From Armigeres subalbatus (lineage: Eukaryota > Arthropoda > Insecta > Diptera > Culicidae): DNA of 64,000 nucleotides. Within the stretch, counting starts at the first letter, position 1; each line of letters starts with the position of its first letter. Under the pieces are notes generated by a model. That model was not told the origin of the DNA. It did no database searches and was given only the letters and a program-made list of their open reading frames with translations. The translations under genes and the position numbers were made by a program. This document shows positions 44,417 through 54,984 of this stretch, in pieces. The stretch covers positions 106,121,935 through 106,185,934 of the forward strand of contig NC_085139.1 of NCBI RefSeq assembly GCF_024139115.2, given 5' to 3'.

Positions 44417-45278
44417 CAGTGTTGTCCTACACTCAAGGCAAAAAATTCTGCTCTTTGATTTTACTCCATCTAAACGATTTTATAGTCTCAACCTGGGTGC
44501 TGCGGATAGAGCCGCTTTTCTGCTTTCAAGCGAGTAGCGGGATATTTTGAAATCAAGCCCATAAGCAAAATTATTTTGCAGTCGCTCGGCTGTCAAACAT
44601 TTCCCGCTCTTCGAACTTCTCTTCCCATGCTGCATGAAGGCGCTAAAATGCGCGAGACTCTACATGACTTTACGAAGATTTACATACATTCCTGCTCCAA
44701 TCAGCTGCTGAATCTCGTGAAATCTTGTAACGAGTGATTTTTAGTTGCATCCCCAATAATTATCCACTTGAAATATAATTTGAATATATTTGTTACAAAG
44801 AATGCAAAACTCAAACTAAGTTTATTTTTATTTTTTCCCCAAATAATAACAATACTTCTCAATATAAGATCTAAAACGAACATAACCACAATCTTCAATG
44901 TTTGGCTTCAATAGAAAATTTTGGCTTCAGTTTGACAACCAAATCGATTCTATCCGCACCACCCAGGTCTCAACTAAGTAAGTTCAACTAAAAGAAGGAT
45001 ATTTGAATTTTCTAAATGGCATGGCAAACTGTCAAATGCACTCCAGAGCCACAGGAGCGCGCGAACTGAAAATACACTGGAGTGTTTTCACTGGAGTGTA
45101 TTTTCAGCGCGCGCGCTCCTGTGGCTCTGGAGTGCAGTTTTTTGACAGTTTGCCATGACACTTAGAAAATCCAAACATCCTTCTATTAGTTGAACTTGCT
45201 TAGTTGAGACTATAAAATCGTTTAGATGGAGTAAAATCAAAGAGCACAATTTTTTGCCCTGAGTGTAAGACAACACTG
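44417..45278. mobile_element. Palindromic hAT-like element with 8-bp TSD
   Basis: CAGTGTTGTCCTACACTC at the left and the inverse of GAGTGTAAGACAACACTG at the right start arms of 75 bp or more. The perfect duplication TTTCTAGG lies at 44409-44416 and 45279-45286. Without the nested insert (44493-44974) the element is about 380 bp and almost wholly palindromic, with a GC-rich centre (CTCCAGAGCCACAGGAGCGC and its inverse around 45040-45135). CAGTG tips and an 8-bp duplication indicate hAT. Confidence 0.88.
44493..44966. mobile_element. Nested hAT-like MITE with 8-bp TSD
   Basis: CTGGGTGCTGCGGATAGA at the left and the inverse of TCTATCCGCACCACCCAG at the right match at 17 of 18 positions. The perfect duplication GTCTCAAC is at 44485-44492 and 44967-44974. 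The insert splits the left arm of the surrounding palindrome, whose other arm has GTTGAGAC uninterrupted. The body is 474 bp and non-coding. Confidence 0.88.
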
Positions 45279-45371
45279 TTTCTAGGGATGCTCACTTTTC
45301 CCTTAGTGGGCGTGACTAAGGATGTTTTTTTTTTTTTTTCAAAATATAGTAAATTTTGATATACATGACAT

Positions 45372-45536
45372 ACACCCGATTCTTTTTTTACACGGGGGAT
45401 GTGTTCCGTGTAAAAAAAGTTTTCAGTTAAAAATTTAAAAATCCGTGTAAAAAAAGTTTTATGATTTCTCGACGAATCATGCAAAATGGAGCAACTTTGT
45501 AAAAAAACACGGCCGTGTAAAAACAGAATCGGGTGT
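45372..45536. mobile_element. MITE with ACACCCGATTCT ends
   Basis: ACACCCGATTCTTTTTTTAC is mirrored by GTAAAAACAGAATCGGGTGT. Internal CGTGTAAAAAAAGTTTT units repeat twice. It shares the GATTCTGTTTTTACACG core with 16234-16416. Confidence 0.8.
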
Positions 45537-45639
45537 TCTTCAGTCGGAACAACATTTACAGGCTAAACAAATGTTTTATAACACTATTCTAGCATTGACC
45601 GTACTACAATAAAATGTTACTTCTGGACATCCCTAGCGG

Positions 45640-46145
45640 CTCCAAAATGACCTCTATACTGATGAAAGATGGTATGCAAATGTTGACGATGAAAACTACG
45701 GCTACCCGTGCCAATGGAAACCCGTCATGTCCATGTAGTTCAGTACAAGCCAGGGAAATGATATTCTACTCAGTTTTGCCCAAACCAGATGTTCTAGGAT
45801 CTCCAAACTGTTTAGGAGTTTGGATCAATTGGTCTGGTAGCTATTTGAAATCGAACAATCATGTCCACACAATTCCTTAGAGCCCACGCGTATGATTTGC
45901 AAGTCAGTTCTACCCCAACCAGATGTTCTAGGTTCTCCAAACTGTTCTGGAGTTTGGATCAATCTGACAGCAATAAGTTATGTCCATACAAGTTCGTATT
46001 GCCCATGCATACGATTTGGAACTCAGTTATACCAATATCAGATGTTCGAAGTACTCCATACTGCTCTGGAGTCTATCAACTCAACTGCGCTCAATATAAC
46101 TTTGATATCAACCAGTCATGTCCATACAAGTTCGTAGAGCCTATA
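45640..46145 (+). repeat. ~119-134-bp tandem repeat, three to four units
   Basis: The anchor CAGATGTTCTAGG..CTCCAAACTG recurs at 45786, 45920 and 46039 (last diverged), with companion CATGTCCATACAAGTTCGTA. Related sequence in the opposite orientation is at 50540-50990. ORFs 45614-45880, 45861-46151 and 45892-46137 are repeat readings. Confidence 0.7.
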
Positions 46146-46147
46146 CA

Positions 46148-46380
46148 GTGACCGGCATAATAAAAAGCCCACTCACCGTTTTCCAAACAAAATGGTCAAC
46201 TTTGGAGATCTTGATCTCGATTGCGTGTGAACCAATTTTGCTGGAAATTTGACCAGAGCTCAGATATAACTTGAATTTTACCACACCTAAGTTTTGACCT
46301 AAGGGTAAAAAATTATTGCAGTAATACCAAAATGAATTTTTTGGCAAAAATAATATGAGGACAGGTCTTATTTTTCATAT
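46148..46380 (+). mobile_element. Dispersed element, CAGTGACCGGCATAATAAAA end
   Basis: The tip resembles a Tc1-type terminal sequence. The body (ATTTGACCAGAGCTCAGATA, then ATTTTACCACACCTAAGTTT) matches 7690-7790 inverted. The right end is not defined, as the RTE tail begins at about 46385. Confidence 0.5.
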
Positions 46381-46384
46381 TTGT

Positions 46385-47883
46385 TTATATTTTATTTATT
46401 TATTACCAGATTAAGGCCGGAGTGGTCTGTGCAATACATCAAAGTCTTCTCCATTCGGCTCGGTCCATGGATGCACTTCGCCAACCACGTAGTCTGCGGA
46501 TGGTCCGCAAATCGTCCTCCACCTGATCGATCCACCTTGCCCGCTGTGCACCTCGCTTTCTTGTTCCCGTCAGATCGTTGTCGAGAACCATTTTTACCGG
46601 ATTACTGTCCGACATTCTGGCTACGTGCCCGGCCCACCGCAGTCGTTAGATTTTCGCGGTGTGAACGATGGATGGTTCTCTCAGCAGCTCATGCAACTCG
46701 TGGTTCATTCGCCTCCTCCACGTACCGTCCGCCATCTGCACCCCACCATAGATGGTACGCAGCACTTTCCTTTCGAAAACTCCCAGTGAGCGTTGGTCCT
46801 CCACGAGCATCGTCTAGGTCTCGTGTCCGTAGAAAACTACCGGTCTAATAAGAGTTTTGTAGACAGCCAGTTTGGTAAGGCGGCGAACTCTATTCGATCG
46901 AAGCGTTTTGCGGAGTCCAAAGTACGTACGATTTCCTGCAATGATGCGTCTCCGAATTTCTCTGCAGGTATCGTTATCGGCGGTCACCAGTGAGCCCAAG
47001 TACACGAAGTCTTCAACCATCTCGATTTCGTCACCACCGATAGAAACTCGTGGTGGGTGGCTTACATTGACCTCTCTTGAGCTTCTTCCTATCATGTATT
47101 TCGTCTTCGACGTGTTGATGACTAGTCCAATCCGTTTAGCTTCGCTTCTTAGTCTGATGTAGGCTTCCTACATCCTTTCAATGTTACGTGCCATGATATC
47201 AATGCCGTCGGCGAAACCAAATAACTGGACGGACTAATAACTGAAAAATCGTACCATTCGTGTCAATCCCTGCCCTTCGTATTACTCCCTCCGGATCGAT
47301 GTTGAATAGCAGACACGAAAGACCATCACCTTGCCGTAACCCTCTGCGCGTTTCGAAGGGACTCGAGAATGCCCCTGAAACTCGAACTACGCACATCACC
47401 CGATCCATCGTTGCTTTGATCAACCGTGTCAGTTTATCCGGAAATCCGTTTTCGTGCATTAGCTGCCATAGCTGGTCCCGATCGATTGTATCATATGCGG
47501 CTTTGAAGTCGATGATGTGTGGGCACGTTGTATTCGCGGCATTTCTGCAGTACTTGGCGAATGACGATTACCTGGTCCGTGGTGGAGCGTTCGCCCATAA
47601 AACCCGCCTGGTACTGCCCCACGAACTCCCTTGCAATTGGTGCTAGTCGACGGCATAAAATTTGGGAGCCACCAAATTATCACCCTTTTTGTAGATGGGA
47701 CACACGACACCTTCCATCCACTTCTGTGGCAAAACTTCCTCCTCCCAAATCTTGGTAATGACCCATTTCGATAAAAGGCTCTGTACTCCAGGCATATTTG
47801 TGTTTGATGTAGTAGACAACGGACCAACAGGATCCAGAGTTTTCTTGAAATGGTGCCTACATGTAGCATTGAGCAACATCATT
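46385..47883 (-). pseudogene. RTE-clade LINE (JAM1-like), 5'-truncated and broken
   Basis: Minus strand, from 47883 down: WMEGVVCPIYKKGDNL, GQYQAGFMGERSTTDQV, then the motif B region GLRQGDGLSCLLFNI (47345-47300). Later SIGGDEIEMVEDFVYLGSLV and RRLTKLAVYKTLIRPV are the typical RTE C-terminal RT/thumb region, followed by GHET and a degraded tail with CRTDHSGLN-like sequence. The 3' end is (TAA/ATAAA)n-like at 46385-46415, as in RTE elements. Motif C (xADD) is damaged or deleted near 47190-47230, and several frame shifts and stops occur. The endonuclease is absent by 5' truncation. Plus-strand frames here are shadows. Confidence 0.88.
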
Positions 47884-48919
47884 ATCTTCGTAAATGTGAG
47901 GCTATTTTTTTACGAAATGCTGTATTTTAATGCTTCGGAATATCCATGTTTTAAAAATATGTTACAGTTCGTACATAATTATGCTTGTTACTACACAAAA
48001 TAACGACGTTTGGAGATAATTGACAGATCAATATATTTTACGTGACATATTTTATGGATTTCCTATATAGATTTTATGGGAATGAAGAGCTTTAAACTGG
48101 CCCTGAACTATCACTGTAGTTGCGACTCTATTGGCTCCATTGATGTTTCCTTACCAAATTGAGCAACAGTCGCATCGCGTTGGTTTGAAGAAACCTTTAT
48201 TATGATCAAGGATTTACTCCAAAAAAGAATGAAAAAATCTCTCTCCTATCAACTCTGTTTACTTTTACGATATATAGCATATCGTGAGAGCCTTTTTTTC
48301 GCCGGTTGGCAGGATGAAGTACTGATTTGGGAGGCTATATCCCATGATAAATTTCTTTTAAAAAACTCTTAAAAACTTTTAAAAAACAAACGCGGCGGAG
48401 CACTGGTTCTGATGATGTATTTCAACTTGCTTTACACTCCCTATCTTACCCACTACATTTGACAATAGCCAACATCTTTGAGTTTCCCATTGTTGGTTTC
48501 CCATTGAGAATTCTATTTTGTAAACAAACCACTATTCCGAATTGTTTTTTTCCAAATAGAAATAATTATTTTTTGAGAACTTGTACGAAAGTATGAATGT
48601 GTGGTGTATTTCAACAAGAATATTGATTCCTTTAATGTATTTTCATACTCCAATCGGCATCAAATTCTCTACTTCGCCAAAATGTCATGATATCTGGAAG
48701 ATATTTTCAATGGCAGGTTTTCGACGACTATGATTACGCCTTCGTATTAAATTACTTTACACAGCTGTGCAGAAAAAATGGTCCCCGACACAAAATGAGC
48801 GTTTCTTCATCACTTCTTAATAGGAGACTGCCTATTTGATTCGATATTTTCACACTTGTATACAAGTTTGATAAAATTGTTTTCATGGCTTGTAGTAATA
48901 CGGAACAGTTTTTGCCTAT
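47884..48919. other. Unassigned 1-kb stretch
   Basis: No gene or repeat recognised. CTTAAAAACTTTTAAAAA words near 48360 are low complexity. Confidence 0.4.
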
Positions 48920-50530
48920 TCTAGGAATTCCTCCGAGAATTTCTGCAGGGAATCCATCGGAATTTATTCAAAAAATCCTCCTGTGACTCAAACCAGGAAC
49001 TCCATCACGAACTTCTTCAGAAATTACTTCAGGAAATTCTTCAGGAAATCATTTGGGAACTCCTTCGGATACTCTCGCCAAAATTGCTTCGGAAATTCTT
49101 CCTGAAAAAGGAACATCATGGAGCAGTTCTTGAAGGAATTTTCGGTAGAATAGCTTGAGAATTCCAAAACGAATTCCCGGGGAATTCTTGAAGGAATTTT
49201 CGGGAGACCTTATGAAGAGATTTCTGGAGGAATTTTCGAGGTAATTTCCGGGGAAAATCCTTTTGGAATTTTTCGGAAAATTCATGGAGAAATTTCTGGA
49301 AGAAAAGGGGGGGGGGAGTTTCTAGAAGAATTTCCGGGGTTATTTTTTTAAGATATTGCTGTGAATACTTTTAGAAATTTCTCGGAAAGTCCTGAAGGGT
49401 TTTTGGATGATTTTTTTTTGTAGAGATTTTAGGGCCCCGTAACGCTGGGTTGACACTTTTGCGTGGTGTGTTACGGTGTAAGATCTACCTCGGTCACATT
49501 GTCAGCTACAGGCAAATCCTGACCCAACGAATACCTTCCCCAATATCCAACTCCGTGGTACCGTGGTACTATGAGGGTGTCGCTGAGTCGGGGCCTCTCG
49601 TTAAGTAAGCACTACACCAATATTTCCTTTCCCTCCCAAGTTACGGTGAAGATGGGCGTGGCCAGGAGTAGTAATCCTCATGCTTTTGTGATTTTTATCC
49701 TAGATTGAAATCAAGGACCACACCCACCTAGATTTCTGATAGCAATCTGAATAAGGATTTCAAAAGAAAAACATGAGTATTACTAGTGTCCAATCTACGA
49801 AGTACACCGTAACTATGCTATGCTATGCTATGATTTTTTTGTAGAGATTTTAGCGGAAGTAGAAATTTAGTGAATTCCGGCAGGATCTTCCGGGAGAATT
49901 TCTTAAATAATTTCCAGAAAAAAATCAGGGGGAATTTTTAATGGTAATTATGAAAGAGTTTTTACGAAATTTCCAGAAGAATATCTGGAGAAATAGCCAG
50001 ATGAATTTGCAGACGAATTTCTCAAGGAGTTTCCGGGAGAATTCCCGAAGAAAAAATCCATGAACAATTTCCCTGGAGAGTTCTTAAAGGGACTTTGGGA
50101 AGAATTCCCGGGGCGTGAGTAGGAGGTCTTCCACGTGAGTTTCTGAAGAAATTCAAAGGGAATTTCTGGAAAGGCCTCGAAGTAATTAATGAAGACATCT
50201 TGATGAAATTTCCGGAATTTCTAAATGATTTTTTGATGCAAGCTCTGGGATAGGAGACGTGAAAAATTCACCAAGGAATAAGAGAATTTCTTGAGTATAT
50301 TTGAAGGAACTAACGGAGAAATATTTGGAAATAATTTGAGATGGATGTTCGGAGAATTTTTTTTAAAGAATTCACGGAGAAATTTCTGGTGTAACTCCTA
50401 TGAGTCCAGTCGAATTGTTGGAGGAACTTCTGGAGAAATACCTGGAAGAACTTGCAGAGGAATTCCTGGAAGAACTTGCGGAGAAATTTCTGGAGGAGTT
50501 TGCGAAAAATCACGGTTTGGTCCTCCACGG
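48920..50530. repeat. GGAATTTC-type degenerate short repeat
   Basis: Words such as GGAAATTCTTCAGGAAATC, GGAATTTTCGGGAGA and AGAATTTCC recur every 12-30 bases, with frame-like TTC/GGA spacing. It is split by the retroposon at 49433-49831. The same family occurs at 62120-62710. ORFs rich in SFK/ENF-type runs are artefacts. Confidence 0.75.
49433..49831 (+). mobile_element. 0.4-kb retroposon with (GCTAT)n tail and long TSD
   Basis: A flanking duplication of 22-24 nt (GA, T-run, GTAGAGATTTTAG) is at 49409-49432 and 49832-49853; it differs only in T-run length. The insert starts GGCCCCGTAACGCTGGG and ends with ACTATGCTATGCTATGCTAT. No tRNA B box is evident and no RT is encoded. It is either an unusual SINE or a 5'-truncated LINE tail. 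The tail of pentamers rather than poly-A is notable. Confidence 0.8.
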
Positions 50531-50539
50531 ATCAGTCAA

Positions 50540-51010
50540 GTGCATATGTGCTTAATGAACCAGGTTGGATACATATTGGTGTTGAGGTCATTGCTTGAGA
50601 ACGTTTTGGAGAACCATAAGCATCTCGTATTCAAGAAAATTGGGTTTATGCCTATTGAATAAGATATTTGCTGACGAAGAAAACATTGCAAAAGCTTTGA
50701 TAGATATGGTACATAACTTGGGTTGAACTGGAAAACGTTTTGGAGAGCCTTGAACATCTCGTATTCCTGAAAATAGATCACATGATTGAGTGTTTAGAAT
50801 TATCAAACAATGTGGTATAGGATCCAAACATTTCAAATTCATCTGCATGCTCTCAGAAGTGAAATTTTCCCAAGGTTTCGAATATCTGGGTCTCCACGGT
50901 ATAATCAAACTTGACCTCCGATATTTTTCCTGTAAAGCCGACATCCTTTTAAACATTTTTGGTGAAGAAAGTGGGGAACTTGCTTTCATTTGTGATGTTT
51001 CACAGCCAAT
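50540..51010 (-). repeat. ~130-bp degenerate repeat related to 45640-46145
   Basis: AACGTTTTGGAGA.CC..AACATCTCGTATTC occurs near 50600 and 50732. Its inverse resembles the CAGATGTTCTAGG..TCTCCAAA anchor at 45786. Minus-strand frames 50536-50781 and 50588-50989 follow the repeat. Confidence 0.55.
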
Positions 51011-51242
51011 CTAAAACGCTGGGCCTGCCTGCAGCAAAGGTTCATCATTAAGACAAATGCATTTTAGCATGCATACATTTTTTGGACTTACGATAGATAT
51101 TCTCATGCCTGACTTAGACAAACTTATATAACGCAGCACTATTGTTCGCTTATTGCATATAACCTGACAAATCAAAGTAAGTTTTAGGAGATATACACAA
51201 AATAAATGTCTCTAATCTTACATTCCCGGAAATCAGTGCACT

Positions 51243-51985
51243 ACAGGGTGCGGCAGAAAATAATGCGAAAATGTTTAATCTTGAATATAGGGTTAATTTG
51301 AGTAGCTAGTGACTAGTTTCTATTGAAAGTATATTTGTTTATGTTTACTTTCAAATGCCGCACCGAGAGATTGTAATTGTTGTGTTGCAAATTTGTGAAA
51401 AATTACCCAAAAGAAGTGATTACTAGTTTGTTGCTCGCCCAGAAGATGCCGAATGAGATTGCTATGGTGGTAGGATGGCTCTTGGTCACAGTTTATCGCC
51501 TTAAAATGTTTCTGTATGATGGGTCTGAGCAGCGGAAGCCGGGAAGTGGACGTCCGAGATTTGCACGTATGCCGAAGATGATCAAATCGGCACGTGGAAA
51601 AATTGCTCGCAATCTGGTGCGTTCCACCAGAAACATTGCCAAGGAAGTCAAAATTTCTGACAAATCCATGCGAAAACCACCAAAGAAGACTTGCATGTTC
51701 CTTCCAAAGCTTGAGTGAAACGCCACTTGATTAAGGACCGGGTATAGGAAATACGAGTGACTCGTTCAAAAAGATTGCTTTCTTTGTTGAAGAAGGAAAT
51801 AAATATAATCCTGTTTTCCGACGCGAACTTTTCAGCATCGATGCTGACGCCAACGGCCGCACGGACTATTTTTTATTTTTTTGGCTTGGAGGCGTCCAAC
51901 GGTTTGAAACTGCCGAGTGTTTTCATTGAAGTTGGGATTATAATCAACACCGAATTGTTTATTGGTAGGTATTTCAAGAATCTAT
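51243..51985 (+). pseudogene. Mariner (ITmD37E-like) transposase, broken
   Basis: CTACAGGGTGCGGCAGAAAA at 51243 looks like the 5' terminal repeat after a TA. The frame 51377-51718 encodes the helix-turn-helix region (TVYRLKMFL, RKPGSGRPRFARMPKMI, ARNLVRSTRNIAKEVKI, DKSMRKPP). After a frame change, 51757-51987 has RSKRLLSLLKKEINIILFSD, containing the first catalytic Asp (FSD). Only part of the catalytic domain follows before a minisatellite starts at about 51985. The 3' end and second TIR are missing. Non-functional. Confidence 0.8.
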
Positions 51986-52230
51986 GACAAAAGGTAGAAA
52001 GACAAAAGGTCAAAAGGATAAAAGGCCGAAAGACAAAAGGTCGAAAAGACAAAAGGTCGAAAAGACAAAACGTCGAGAGGGACAGAAGGTCGAGAGGACA
52101 AAAGGTCGAAAGCCACAAAAGGTCGAATGGGACAAAAAGTCGAAAAGGACAAAAGGTCGAAAGGGACAGAAGGTCGGAAGGGACAAAAGGTCGAAAAGGA
52201 CAATATGTTTAAGGGACAAAAGGTCTATCA
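51985..52230 (+). repeat. GACAAAAGGTCGAAA minisatellite
   Basis: About 15 units of 14-18 bases (GGACAAAAGGTCGAAAG). The highly basic plus-strand and FDLLS-type minus-strand ORFs are repeat readings. Inverted remnants (ACCTTTTGTCCC) occur at 52695-52760. Confidence 0.9.
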
Positions 52231-52454
52231 AGAACAAGTTGATAACAAGTTGGGTGTATTCCAAAGGAAATTGTGAAATGCATTTAACTTCAAGCAAAAC
52301 TAACACACTAATCTCATCAATCAAAGTTGAAGAATGAGCAATTTTCAAAGAAGGAGTAATTACTATGAAACAATCTTATAAATATCTAGATAGATCTGTT
52401 ACAAAAAAAAAGATTGTTGATTCAGAAAATAAATAAAACTCGTATTGTGTGAGA

Positions 52455-52651
52455 CAGGGTGACAAAAATTGCTCTTTTATTTTTCCCTATGTTCATTGAA
52501 AATATACCGATGTGCAATACACACCGGTGGTGTTTTTGATGTGAGCGTGCTCCATCTATTAGTTGTACTCACTGATTAAATTTTATTTAATTATTTAAAA
52601 TTGTGAAAAATAAAAGAGCAAAGTTTTTGCCAACTGTGTAAGACAACTCTG
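52455..52651. mobile_element. 197-bp hAT-like MITE with 8-bp TSD
   Basis: The perfect duplication GTGTGAGA is at 52447-52454 and 52652-52659. Tips CAGGGTGACAAAAATTGCTC and the inverse of AGACAACTCTG are followed by matching GCTCTTTTATTTTT. The right end (inverse CAGAGTTGTCTTACACAG) is clearly related to the 44417-45278 element (CAGTGTTGTCTTACACTC). Confidence 0.85.
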
Positions 52652-52684
52652 GTGTGAGATTGATTCTCTTCGTTTCAGTTTCTT

Positions 52685-52760
52685 GTCTATTTCAACCTTT
52701 TGTCCCTTACGAAATGTTGATGTTTTGTTTTTTTACCTTTTGTCCCGTTGAAGAATGAAG
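52685..52760 (-). repeat. Inverted remnant of the GACAAAAGGT minisatellite
   Basis: CAACCTTTTGTCCCTTACG and TACCTTTTGTCCCGTTG are inverse units of 51985-52230, placed on the other side of the 52455-52651 MITE. Confidence 0.65.
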
Positions 52761-54844
52761 AATCTTATTAGATGAATTTCTGATTTTCAGCTTTGAAGAT
52801 TTTCTGAATCCTAGATTTTCGAAATAATAATCATTTTTTCGGATTTTCAACTTTTAAATTATCAATTTTTGCCATTCTTCCCTTATGAAAAAATGAAACA
52901 ACGCAACAAAAGGGTCCTTACGGTACATTGAACGTTATAAAAAAACAAGGTGATCTGTAGAGGGCGGTGGGTTGGCGACGCTAATTGAACTGGCCCTTTA
53001 CCTAGTGCAGGGAGTTGTCCATGCAAAGAATCTATTTCAACTTTCCTTCCAAGTGAGCACTTGTTTGGCGGAGCACAATTTACTGACCCGAACAGACCAT
53101 ACCTCGTGTAGCTTCGGTATCTTTTACAAAGCAATCTTATGTGTACTGATTTCTGGGAGTGTGGATCAAGTAGAAAATACGATTTCTGGTTCAATCCTGA
53201 CTATCACAAATCCACGCTCTGCAATGTATCGCAAAAAAAAAACACGATCCAAGAAAACGAAGCGACCCACGTAGATCAACTGGTCTTTCAAATCGGACAA
53301 GTTTCGAATCGTTAAAAATAATTTAATCGCCACAGGTCATTTCCCTACGTCGCAGTCAGCTCAGACAAGTTCCATCATAAGATCATGAGATGTTAATCCT
53401 GCAGCTTACTCAAGCTTACACATACACCAAATGCGATCCAAACTTCGGAGAAATATAGAATGACGGTTGGCAAAACGCTGGAAAGATGAACTTTGTAGAT
53501 AATTTCGCTTAAATGCCCAAGCTAGACTGGTTGTCTGTTAAGGCCGGCTGGTTCGCGGTTCGCCCCGTGGTCTCCCTACCCGACGAAAGCCAGTAATTAC
53601 ACTATTAGCAATGGGAAGAGCGAACCAGCGATTCAAGGTGGCTTTGTGGCACTACATACGCACTACCGTTCGGGTTTCTCGATTCCCGAGCGAAGGGGAA
53701 TTGCAAATTAAGATTAACGATATCATGTTATCTATTTTCCGAGTTTAAAATAGAAAATATATATTTTGGAAAAACATTTTTAAAAATTGGATAAAAGTTA
53801 TGACAGAAAAAATTAAATAGTAGATATTGCTGTTCACCTTTGATCGGGTTACATCAAGATAATAATTACGTTTTGGTTTGTTTTCGCGCAATCGCAAGCG
53901 TCTTTTTATTACGTTCGGTAGGCTTTCCCAAATCGGCTAAGTAGCTTTTTATGATCGTAGTTAAATGAGCTTCGGGGTGCGAACATTTAGAAATGGCATC
54001 CCGAAACGAGCCTTTAATTGATGCGATTTTATGTGGCCATTGTGTGCGATTTCGGTGGACATTGAACTTGCTGCCACTTGGAACCCATGAGAAATTCGAT
54101 ACACGGGAGACGTGGATTCAAATTTGAAACAACTCCTTGAATTGACTAGCCAGCCAGCTAGGTCAACAATGTTGGCACATTTCTAACCGAATCGCTGCGC
54201 TGCGCCGCAGAGAAAGCTTCCACCATCGCAATGTGTGAAGATCTGTGCTGAGATGCCAATTAGAAGCAACCGAGCCACATTCCACCCCCACGTTCTACGT
54301 CCTAACATAGACGGCGGCGGATGCGAGCGTGGGATCCCGACCGGCAATATATCGCCGGAACCGCCGGAATGATTGCGTCGCGTGAATGGAGTTGTCCCGA
54401 AACTGTGTCACCAGGTCTGGGAGGGACCGCATCGTCGGCGTAGGCGCTAGGATTGGCAAGAATGAAAACAAACAAAACCCGGCTCGATGATTATTGTTAT
54501 GGTGGTCTTGCTTTTGTGAACTCGATGCGGATCAAGTGTGGGTTTCCTGCTTTCTATGAGTTTGCAGACTGCAATATTTTTGACAGTAGAGTGTACTGAG
54601 GATGGAGTGAGTTGGAGGAGCTTGGAGGTATTGAACTTGAAAATTCCAATTAAAAATCGATGCTATCAGTACCCAATAGCCCAAACTCGGGAATCGTCAT
54701 TTGTCAAAAACGCATTTATTTCGATAAGTGAGGAAAATGTTGATGATTCGCGTACACAGAGACAATAGGACGCTAATCTAAAGGTAGTTGGTTCCGGGTC
54801 TTGATGCGAGCCAGAAAATATTCCAAGGTAAAAGAAGTTTCAAA
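52761..54844. other. Unassigned 2.1-kb stretch
   Basis: 52760-52870 is TTTTCAGATTTTC-like low complexity. 52900-53290 has a 100-codon frame without motifs. 53500-54500 is GC-balanced, non-repetitive and free of convincing ORFs; it may be host regulatory or intronic sequence. Confidence 0.35.
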
Positions 54845-54984
54845 TCTAGACCATCATTTGAAAAAGGCGTTACAGCCAAAATTTATTCCTTCTGATTCTT
54901 TGTCCACGTATAGCTTTATATGTAGACGAAGCATCAGGAGGAATAAATTTTGGCTATTACTCCTTTTTCAAATGTTGGTCTAGA
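54845..54984. mobile_element. 140-bp hairpin MITE
   Basis: TCTAGACCATCATTTGAAAA, AAGGCGTTACAGCC and AAAATTTATTCCTTCTGAT are mirrored at 54929-54984. The loop is about 30 bp. No target duplication resolved. Confidence 0.75.

Noticed and set aside
46381..47646. Plus-strand ORFs up to 155 codons
   Set aside because: They are antisense shadows of the RTE reverse-transcriptase fossil on the minus strand.
51984..52348. Highly basic 117-residue ORF and its antisense
   Set aside because: Direct translation of the GACAAAAGGTCGAAA minisatellite.
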